NCBI GenBank assembly: GCA_903896915.1
Contig: CAITZN010000667.1
Coordinates: 1 to 11,777 of the forward strand
Length of the DNA stretch: 11,777 nucleotides
Direction of reading: 5' to 3'
Source: an uncultured bacterium
GTDB lineage: Bacteria > Desulfobacterota > Desulfobulbia > Desulfobulbales > Desulfobulbaceae
Each line of letters begins with the position of its first letter. Position 1 is the stretch's first letter. This document shows, one piece after another, positions 6,548 to 11,777 of the stretch. Position numbers and translations under genes: made by a program. The notes under the pieces are model-generated. The model was not told where the DNA came from, did no database searches, and was given only the letters and a program-made list of their open reading frames with translations.

Positions 6548-8049
6548 CCTGTCACCATCCGGACAAATTGCATCATGAAGTTGGGGTAAATACCGATGAT
6601 TACGGAAACGGTGACCGCCATCAGCAAAGGAATCAGCATGCTGAGCGGTGCCTCCTTGATACCGGTCTCGACCTCCCCTTCCGGCCGCTTGCCGAAAAAG
6701 GCCTTGTATGTCACCGGGGCAAAATAAGCGACGTTGAGAACAGTCGAGGCAATAAGGATCAAGAGAATCCCCATCTGATGAGCCTCCATCGAGCCGACCA
6801 GCAGGTACCACTTAGAAACGAAACCAGCTACGGGTGGAGCGCCGATCATCGACAACGAGGCCACGGCAAAGGCCCCGAAGGTGAAGGGCATGGTCCGCCC
6901 AAGTCCGCCCATTTCCGAGATGTATTTCTTATGCGCGGCAATGTAGATGGCACCTGCACAGAAGAACAGAGTGATTTTGGCAAAGGCGTGGTTAACGATG
7001 TGAATCAGGCCGCCCTCAATGGCGTGGGGCGTCAACAGGGCCACGCCAAGGATAATGTAGGACAATTGACTGACCGTGGAATAGGCCAACCGGGCTTTAA
7101 GGTTATCCTTGGACAGAGCGATCATTGAGGCGACGAGGATGGTAAAGCCGACAAAATAGGCGGTGGGAATGCCCAGATTCAGCCGGTCCATGGTCTCAAC
7201 GCCAAAGACATAGAGCATGGTACGGGTGGTGCAGAACACCCCAACCTTGACCACCGCTACCGCATGCAGCAGGGCGGAAACCGGGGTAGGAGCCACCATG
7301 GCCCCAGGGAGCCAATGATGGAAAGGCATGACCCCGTTTTTGGCAAAACCGAGAATACAGAAGATGTAAAGCATAGTCACCATCCAGCCGGGAGCGGCGG
7401 TAGCAGGGATCATGCCGGTGTTAATATTGTGCGGGAAATCGAGATTGCCGACCAGGACATAGATGAGGATGAGTGCCGGAAGCAGAAAAAATTTGGCGGT
7501 TGTTGTCAGATAAATAATGTATTTACGAGCACCTTCGTACGATTCCTCGTCCTGATGATGGGCAACTAAGGGATAGGTGCAGACCGAAACGATCTCGTAA
7601 AAAAGGTAGAGGGTCAGGAAATTATCAGAAAGAGCCACCCCGATCGCCCCGAAAATAGCTAAGGCAAAACAGGCGTTGAACCGGGTCTGGCAGGGCTCGT
7701 CATGGGCACGCATGTAGCCCATGGAATAAAAGACGGCGATCATCCACAGTGAGGAGGCAACCATGGCAAATATCATCGAAAAACCGTCTGCCCGCAAGGT
7801 GATGGAGAGGCCGGGCAACAACTTGAAAATCGGGTAAACCAGCGTTTCACCAGCTTTAAGAGCGGGGATAAAAGAGAGAACCAGGCAAAAGAGCAAAATC
7901 GAGGCGCTCGAGGAAACCATCTCCCGCAGATTTGGATGATTCTTCAGGGTCATGACCACCAAACTGCCAAAAAGCGGGATAATCACCGCCAGCAGCAGAT
8001 TGGAATTCTCGACGATATGTACAGTGGCGGCAGCGGCTTCCATGGTCAT
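6544..8049 (-). CDS. Additional antiporter-like subunit, MrpD/HyfB type
   Basis: This 501-aa polytopic membrane protein belongs to the proton-conducting transporter family shared by complex I, Mrp antiporters and group 4 hydrogenases. Ion-path residues are all present: Glu152 (LYLFYEIVSV, TM5), Lys237 (GFAKNGVMPFHHWLP, TM7), Lys268 (VAVVKVGVF, TM8), Lys358 (HAFAKITLFF, TM11) and Lys413 (GFVSKWYLL, TM12). The segment MVAPTPVSALLHAVAVVK is of the MrpD/HyfB kind rather than NuoM or NuoN. The protein ends after the core helices and has no lateral helix. It follows nuoK by 9 nt and is a fourth antiporter-like gene beyond the usual L, M and N. The start at 8049 (MTMEAA) has only a weak ribosome binding site; ATG at 8043 is a less likely alternative. 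Its stop overlaps the start of the 91-aa gene. Confidence 0.92.
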   Translation of the reverse strand: MTMEAAAATVHIVENSNLLLAVIIPLFGSLVVMTLKNHPNLREMVSSSASILLFCLVLSFIPALKAGETLVYPIFKLLPGLSITLRADGFSMIFAMVASSLWMIAVFYSMGYMRAHDEPCQTRFNACFALAIFGAIGVALSDNFLTLYLFYEIVSVCTYPLVAHHQDEESYEGARKYIIYLTTTAKFFLLPALILIYVLVGNLDFPHNINTGMIPATAAPGWMVTMLYIFCILGFAKNGVMPFHHWLPGAMVAPTPVSALLHAVAVVKVGVFCTTRTMLYVFGVETMDRLNLGIPTAYFVGFTILVASMIALSKDNLKARLAYSTVSQLSYIILGVALLTPHAIEGGLIHIVNHAFAKITLFFCAGAIYIAAHKKYISEMGGLGRTMPFTFGAFAVASLSMIGAPPVAGFVSKWYLLVGSMEAHQMGILLILIASTVLNVAYFAPVTYKAFFGKRPEGEVETGIKEAPLSMLIPLLMAVTVSVIIGIYPNFMMQFVRMVTG

Positions 8050-8058
8050 TTTCTCTGG

Positions 8059-8385
8059 TTACCCCTGTAAATCAACGAGCTCATCGGTATCGATGGTCTT
8101 GAAATTTCGGTAGACGGCAATCATTATGCTGATAGCGATGGCAGCCTCAGCAGCGGCAATGGCCATGATAAACAGAGTAAAAATCTGACCTACCGCAGGA
8201 TCTGGGGCGAGGAAGCGGTTGAAAGCCATGAACTTGGTAGAGGCAGCAGCGAGAATGAATTCCGAGGAAATCAGCATACCTATCACGGTACGGCGGGCGA
8301 GCATACCGTAGACGCCGAAAGAAAAAAGCAAGGCGCCAATAACCAGATAGGTCGACAGGCAGTTATACAGATTGAGCAGTTGCAT
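8059..8385 (-). CDS. nuoK: NADH-quinone oxidoreductase subunit K
   Basis: This 108-aa protein with three transmembrane helices is homologous to MrpC and links the quinone chamber to the antiporter-like chain. The two membrane glutamates needed for coupling are visible: Glu42 in LISSEFILAA and Glu80 in AIAAAEAAIAIS. Length is normal. The sequence after the first Glu (FILAAASTKFMAFNRF) departs from the common ELMLNAVNL but keeps the spacing. The ATG follows the nuoJ stop by 3 nt, with GGGGGAG inside the end of nuoJ as ribosome binding site. Confidence 0.96.
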   Translation of the reverse strand: MQLLNLYNCLSTYLVIGALLFSFGVYGMLARRTVIGMLISSEFILAAASTKFMAFNRFLAPDPAVGQIFTLFIMAIAAAEAAIAISIMIAVYRNFKTIDTDELVDLQG

Positions 8386-8388
8386 CGG

Positions 8389-8943
8389 TTAGTTTCTCCC
8401 CCTTTGGGCAAGGACCAGGGCACCAATGATGGCCATTAACAGGACTATGGAGATGAGTTCGAACACCATGGAATGGGTAGTCAACAGCGCCATGCCAACC
8501 GCCTTGATGTCACCGGTTCCCTGACGAGGGAAAACCTGCCACTCAGTTTTCAGCCCCAGAACCGTCAAGGCTGCAAACATCAGGGCTCCGGTGCTGAAGG
8601 CCAGCGGCCCCGCAAGCAGAGACCGGCTTTTCATCCCCGTCACTCTTTTCTCTTCCGGAGTAGCCATCATGATGCCGAAAGCTATCAAGATAGAAACCGC
8701 ACCGACATAGATCAGCAGTTGCATCATGGCAAGAAACGGGCTGAGCAGAAAATAATAAACGCCGGCCAAACCGGTAAAACAGACAGCCAGCCCGGCGACC
8801 GCACGGACCAGCCGTTGAGCGTTGACGGCAATCAAAGCACCCGTGAACACCAGAACTACGGTCAGCAAAAAAATGACACCGACCATGCCTTCCGCAGAAA
8901 AGAGCGCCGGGGCGGCAGCCGACTGGCAGACTAGTGCTTGCAT
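8389..8943 (-). CDS. nuoJ: NADH-quinone oxidoreductase subunit J
   Basis: This 184-aa membrane subunit with five predicted helices sits next to NuoK and NuoH. The segment LLIYVGAVSILIAFGIMM (about residues 77-93) matches the conserved NuoJ TM3, which in known structures contains the pi-bulge that changes during turnover. The C-terminal part, with SMVFELISIVLLMAIIGALV, is also typical. The start at 8943 is chosen because GGAGG lies 10 nt upstream (8954-8958); it makes a 13-nt out-of-frame overlap with nuoI. A shorter form from the ATG at 8886 would lose 19 residues and has poorer ribosome-binding spacing. A longer in-frame reading upstream runs through nuoI and is not real. Confidence 0.94.
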   Translation of the reverse strand: MQALVCQSAAAPALFSAEGMVGVIFLLTVVLVFTGALIAVNAQRLVRAVAGLAVCFTGLAGVYYFLLSPFLAMMQLLIYVGAVSILIAFGIMMATPEEKRVTGMKSRSLLAGPLAFSTGALMFAALTVLGLKTEWQVFPRQGTGDIKAVGMALLTTHSMVFELISIVLLMAIIGALVLAQRGRN

Positions 8944-9389
8944 CTGTTCTGATCCTCCACCCGTTTCAGCAGGTCCATGATGAAGTCGTTCTTGTCGAAA
9001 CTGGCCAGATTGTATTCCTTGGAAAAACGCAGGGCGTTGAAGTTGCAACTTTCCACACAGGAACCACAGAGGCTGCACTTGGTGAAATCGAGGACGTAGC
9101 TGGTCAAGACCTTGCCTTTCGCCCCTTCTCCTTCTGCCTTCTTGCCTTCTAAGCTGATACAGATTGAGGGACAGGCCCGCTGGCATAGCCCACAAACCAC
9201 ACAGTTGGGCTGACCGGTCTCCTCATTGCCGATGAGCTCAATGTGCCCCCGGAACAATGGAGTCATAGTGGGCACTTCATATGGATACTGTTCGGTCACC
9301 ACCGGCTTAAAAAATTCCCGGGCAGTGATCAGCAGACCGGTAACCAGACTTTTACTGCCGGTAAAGATATCACTCCAATAGCCATTCAT
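8931..9389 (-). CDS. nuoI: NADH-quinone oxidoreductase subunit I (2x[4Fe-4S])
   Basis: This 152-aa peripheral iron-sulfur protein carries electrons toward the terminal N2 cluster near quinone. Two ferredoxin motifs are present: CVVCGLCQRACP with Cys63, Cys66, Cys69 and Cys73, and CSLCGSCVESC with Cys105, Cys108, Cys111 and Cys115. All eight ligands are intact, so clusters N6a and N6b should both form. In the second motif the residue after the last cysteine is Asn (CNFNAL) where Pro is usual. A short charged Lys/Glu/Gly-rich linker (about residues 82-93) separates the motifs. The ATG at 9389 comes 2 nt after the nuoH stop, with AAGGTG upstream. The longer in-frame reading from 9560 lies in nuoH and is rejected. 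Confidence 0.96.
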   Translation of the reverse strand: MNGYWSDIFTGSKSLVTGLLITAREFFKPVVTEQYPYEVPTMTPLFRGHIELIGNEETGQPNCVVCGLCQRACPSICISLEGKKAEGEGAKGKVLTSYVLDFTKCSLCGSCVESCNFNALRFSKEYNLASFDKNDFIMDLLKRVEDQNRCKH

Positions 9390-9391
9390 AA

Positions 9392-10384
9392 TCAGAACAC
9401 CTTGATCAAGGCTGCGGTAATCAGCAGGTTGGCCAACGAAAAGGGAATCAGTATTTTCCAACTCAGATTCAGAAGCCGATAGATCTGGGTGCGAGGGTAG
9501 GTCCAGCGAATCCAGATGAAGGTAAAAATGAGGATATAAATCTTTACGAGGAACCACCACACGCCCGGAGTTTTGCCGAAGGGGCAGTCCCAGCCACCAA
9601 GAAACAGGGTGGTGGTCAGACAGGCACCAACCACAATATTGAGGTACTCGCCCATCATGAATAGGCCAAAGCCCATGGAGCCGTACTCAGTCATGAAACC
9701 GGCCACCAGTTCGCTCTCAGCCTCAGCCATGTCAAAAGGAGCCCGGTTGGTTTCGGCCACTGAGCAGATAAAAAAGATGATGAACGAGATCCACATGGTG
9801 AGAAAATGGCCATTTTCCAGCCGGAAGATATTCCAGTGCCAGAAGCCACCCATCTGATCAAGGGCAATCTCTCGCAAGTTCATCGAACCCGAGATCATAA
9901 CAATGGTGATCACTGTCACCAGCATCGGAATTTCGTAAGCCAAATTCTGAGAGACGGCGCGGGCGGAGGAGATTATCGCATACTTATTGCCCGAGGCCCA
10001 GCCGCCCAGCAGTATAGCGATCATGCCAAGCGATGCCAGGGCGAAGAGGAGCAGGACTGAGAGCTCCATGGCTCTGGCTTCGATATTCCCAGAAAAGGGG
10101 ATAACCACCATGGAGGTGATGGCCGGAATCATTGCCAGAACAGGCGCCACCCTGAAAATGATGCCATCCACACCTTGAGGGACCAGCAACTGCTTGCTCA
10201 GCAGCTTGAGTCCGTCGGCAAGGGGCTGAGCCAAACCTGCCCAACCAGCCTCGCAAGGGCCGATTCGCCGTTGAATCCGGGCGGCGCCCTTACGTTCGCA
10301 CCAACCCAGATAAGCGGCATTCAGACCGGCAAAAGCCATGATGCCCACCAGGTAGAAAAGGGCTCGCCAAATACTCGTATCCAT
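9392..10384 (-). CDS. nuoH: NADH-quinone oxidoreductase subunit H
   Basis: This 330-aa integral membrane subunit with about eight helices forms, with NuoD and NuoB, the quinone-binding chamber and the start of the proton path. Diagnostic segments are ERKGAARIQRRIGP (residues 30-43), LAQPLADGLKLLSKQ (51-65) and AETNRAPFDMAEAESELVAG (210-229) followed by TEYGSM. The chosen start is the ATG at 10384. An in-frame GTG at 10393 would add three residues, but it lies within the GGGGGAGGTG ribosome binding site that serves this ATG with 8-nt spacing. It lies 17 nt after nuoD and 2 nt before nuoI. In 14-gene clusters nuoE, nuoF and nuoG stand between D and H; they are absent here. Confidence 0.96.
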   Translation of the reverse strand: MDTSIWRALFYLVGIMAFAGLNAAYLGWCERKGAARIQRRIGPCEAGWAGLAQPLADGLKLLSKQLLVPQGVDGIIFRVAPVLAMIPAITSMVVIPFSGNIEARAMELSVLLLFALASLGMIAILLGGWASGNKYAIISSARAVSQNLAYEIPMLVTVITIVMISGSMNLREIALDQMGGFWHWNIFRLENGHFLTMWISFIIFFICSVAETNRAPFDMAEAESELVAGFMTEYGSMGFGLFMMGEYLNIVVGACLTTTLFLGGWDCPFGKTPGVWWFLVKIYILIFTFIWIRWTYPRTQIYRLLNLSWKILIPFSLANLLITAALIKVF

Positions 10385-10390
10385 ACCGTT

Positions 10391-10400
10391 CACCTCCCCC
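10391..10400 (-). promoter_or_regulatory. nuoH ribosome binding site
   Basis: GGGGGAGGTG on the minus strand places GGAGG 8 nt before the ATG at 10384. The alternative GTG start at 10393 is part of this site, so it is unlikely to be used. Confidence 0.75.
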
Positions 10401-10402
10401 GA

Positions 10403-11521
10403 TTAACGGTCAATCTCGGGGATAACCAAATCCAGACTGCCCATAAAGGCAAGGGCATCCGCCAACATCATACCCTCAGCCACCTCGCCGTACAGGCTCA
10501 AATTGGAAAAAGTCGGCGAGCGCAGCTTCACTTTATAAGGATTTTTGCCGCCATCGCATACCAGACGGTGCCCCAGAGAGCCACGCGCTGTTTCCACCGC
10601 GGAATAGTAATAACCAGCCTCGGGCTTGAGAACCTTCGGAGCCTTACCCATGACTGGGCCATCGGGCAACTTGTCCAGAGCCTGTTCGATGATGCGCAAC
10701 GATTGTTCCATTTCATGCATGCGGACCATATATCGGGCCATGGAGTCGCATTCGTCAAAAACCGGGATATCGAAGTCAAATTCCGGGTACACGGAATAGG
10801 GTTCGTTCTTTCGGATATCATAACTGATCCCGGATCCCCGGGCCACCGGGCCAGTAGCTCCGTAGCGGCGGCACTGCTCAGGGGTAATGATGCCGATATC
10901 CTTGATCCGCTTGATGAGAATAATATTGTGGGTAACTAGGTCGTGATAAAACCTGGGCATACGGCTACGAAGACGTTTGATGAAGTCGCGGGTGCCGGCG
11001 ATGAATTCGTCGTCGATATCGTTATAGACCCCGCCGAAACGCATGTAGCAGTAGGTCAGGCGCGAGCCAGTAACCCGTTCGAGCAGATCGATAATTTTTT
11101 CACGGTCGTCAAAAGCATACAGTAGGGGTGTAAACCCGCCGAGATCGAGAAGAAAGGCGGCCCACCAGAGCAAATGGCTGGCAATCCGGTTGAGCTCGAC
11201 CGTGATAACCCGGATATATTCGGCCCGTTCGGGCACCTCTATGCCAGCAGCCTTTTCGACAACCAGGGCCCAGCCGTGATTGAAGGCCAAGGCATGGAGA
11301 TAATCCATACGAGCGGTATTAGGCATGAACTGGGCAAAGGTACCTCCTTCGGCCAGTTTTTCATGCATGCGATGGACGTAGCCCAACACAGGTTCCGCTT
11401 TGACCACATACTCGCCATCCAGGGTAAGGATAACCCGCAAAACCCCATGGGTTGCAGGATGCTGCGGCCCCAGATTTAGGACAAAGGTTTCATCATGCCG
11501 CAGAGAAATGGGAACGGTCAT
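10403..11521 (-). CDS. nuoD: NADH-quinone oxidoreductase subunit D
   Basis: This 372-aa peripheral-arm subunit, related to the large subunit of NiFe hydrogenases, forms the quinone headgroup site together with NuoB and NuoH. The quinone-site residues are present: His25 in GPQHPATHG, Tyr74 in ARMDYLHAL and Asp126 in LLDLGG. Their spacing equals that of His38, Tyr87 and Asp139 in the Thermus homologue (from memory). The hydrogenase-type metal-binding cysteines are missing, as expected for complex I. The C-terminus ends in VIPEIDR, typical of NuoD. Length is slightly short but complete. The gene is separate from nuoC, unlike the fused nuoCD of enterobacteria. The ATG overlaps the nuoC stop by 4 nt (ATGA), with AAAGGA 9 nt upstream. 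Confidence 0.96.
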   Translation of the reverse strand: MTVPISLRHDETFVLNLGPQHPATHGVLRVILTLDGEYVVKAEPVLGYVHRMHEKLAEGGTFAQFMPNTARMDYLHALAFNHGWALVVEKAAGIEVPERAEYIRVITVELNRIASHLLWWAAFLLDLGGFTPLLYAFDDREKIIDLLERVTGSRLTYCYMRFGGVYNDIDDEFIAGTRDFIKRLRSRMPRFYHDLVTHNIILIKRIKDIGIITPEQCRRYGATGPVARGSGISYDIRKNEPYSVYPEFDFDIPVFDECDSMARYMVRMHEMEQSLRIIEQALDKLPDGPVMGKAPKVLKPEAGYYYSAVETARGSLGHRLVCDGGKNPYKVKLRSPTFSNLSLYGEVAEGMMLADALAFMGSLDLVIPEIDR

Positions 11522-11777
11522 GGCATAAAGTCCTTTAAAAGTGGATGAAAATCGGCATCTTCCGGCAACAGAATCCGGATAAGGTTGGGATGACCTTGAA
11601 AATGGACACCGTAGAAATCAAAGGTCTCCCGTTCATGCCAGTTGGCAGCCGGAAAAACACCTGTGATGGTCGGCACCACCGGTTCGATTCGGGATATAAA
11701 GGTACGAACCATCACCCGGCAATGTTCTCCACCCAAACGGTTATAGTCGTAGAGGACTTCCAACTGCTGCTTTTCAA
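11518..11777 (-). CDS. nuoC: NADH-quinone oxidoreductase subunit C (partial, 5' end outside window)
   Basis: Only the C-terminal 85 residues are in the window; the frame stays open to the right edge. The segment ANWHERETFDFYGVHFQGHP followed by RILLPED and HPLLKDF is the conserved NuoC signature. NuoC is a peripheral-arm protein without cofactors that packs against NuoD and NuoI. The apparent start at 11763 is a TTG leucine codon inside the gene, preceded by in-frame Glu-Lys-Gln-Gln, so it is not the real start. The stop overlaps the nuoD ATG. Confidence 0.95.
   Translation of the reverse strand, partial: EKQQLEVLYDYNRLGGEHCRVMVRTFISRIEPVVPTITGVFPAANWHERETFDFYGVHFQGHPNLIRILLPEDADFHPLLKDFMP

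Noticed and set aside
6548..6811. Longer form of the small membrane protein (179 aa)
   Set aside because: The extra N-terminal part is an out-of-frame reading of the 501-aa gene, rich in Gly, Asp and Arg. The overlapping ATGA start gives a proper two-helix protein.
6568..7128. 186-aa open frame on the plus strand
   Set aside because: Antisense to the 501-aa antiporter-like gene and polar and repetitive in the way typical of reverse-strand shadows.
4482..8049. A separate Mrp Na+/H+ antiporter operon inserted in the cluster
   Set aside because: There are no MrpA, MrpB, MrpE, MrpF or MrpG genes; the two MrpD-like genes are tightly coupled between nuoK and nuoM, and the second has a NuoL-like lateral helix. 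Membership in the complex I is the simpler reading.
8944..9195. Longer form of NuoJ (268 aa)
   Set aside because: The N-terminal 84 residues are an out-of-frame reading of the nuoI iron-sulfur region; family length and the ribosome binding site support 184 aa.
9390..9560. Longer form of NuoI (209 aa)
   Set aside because: The extension lies in another frame of nuoH and has no family counterpart; ATG at 9389 directly after the nuoH stop is preferred.
10175..10939. 254-aa open frame on the plus strand
   Set aside because: Antisense to nuoH and nuoD, both of which are well conserved; no recognisable domain or ribosome binding site.
1..11777. CRISPR arrays, insertion sequences, tRNA or rRNA genes, phage genes
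   Set aside because: Looked for repeats, transposase motifs and RNA gene signatures and found none. The window is continuous housekeeping and respiratory coding sequence.

Overview
The window contains one rightward gene, glyA (serine hydroxymethyltransferase), that converges on the 3' part of a long leftward operon for a complex I-type (NADH-quinone oxidoreductase family) respiratory enzyme. Moderate GC, the Nuo subunit sequences and the absence of nuoEFG between nuoD and nuoH suggest an anaerobic respirer of the Desulfobacterota (Desulfobulbales-like sulfate or sulfur metabolisers). That assignment is an inference from remembered family features, not a database match.

Layout: positions 1-115 are a short leader carrying the glyA ribosome binding site. 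glyA occupies 116-1366. A perfect 16-bp hairpin flanked by A7/T7 (1391-1426) can terminate transcription from both sides. From 1442 to the right edge every gene is on the minus strand. In transcription order they are nuoC (5' end cut off), nuoD, nuoH, nuoI, nuoJ, nuoK, an MrpD/HyfB-type antiporter-like subunit of 501 aa, a 91-aa two-helix membrane protein, a NuoL-position subunit of 596 aa with a C-terminal lateral helix, nuoM and nuoN. Junctions are tight: several stop/start overlaps and gaps of 18 nt or less, except a 92-nt gap between nuoM and nuoN. The promoter and probably nuoA and nuoB lie beyond 11777.

Function: NuoC, NuoD and NuoI are the peripheral-arm proteins that carry electrons to quinone. 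NuoH and NuoD form the quinone chamber. NuoJ and NuoK link it to a chain of ion-pumping antiporter-like subunits. The NADH-oxidising module (NuoEFG) is not at its usual place, so the electron donor may be ferredoxin or another partner, unless those genes lie elsewhere.

The most interesting part is the membrane arm. It has four antiporter-like subunits instead of three. The subunit carrying the long lateral helix appears to have roughly 25-30 extra residues in that helix, about what is needed to span one more antiporter. A standard NuoL core is not present: its place is taken by a cassette of MrpD-like 501 aa, 91-aa small protein and MrpD-like core with a NuoL-like tail. In the 596-aa subunit the TM7 lysine position is asparagine. 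Together these suggest an enlarged complex I with altered pumping stoichiometry and a possible extra small subunit.
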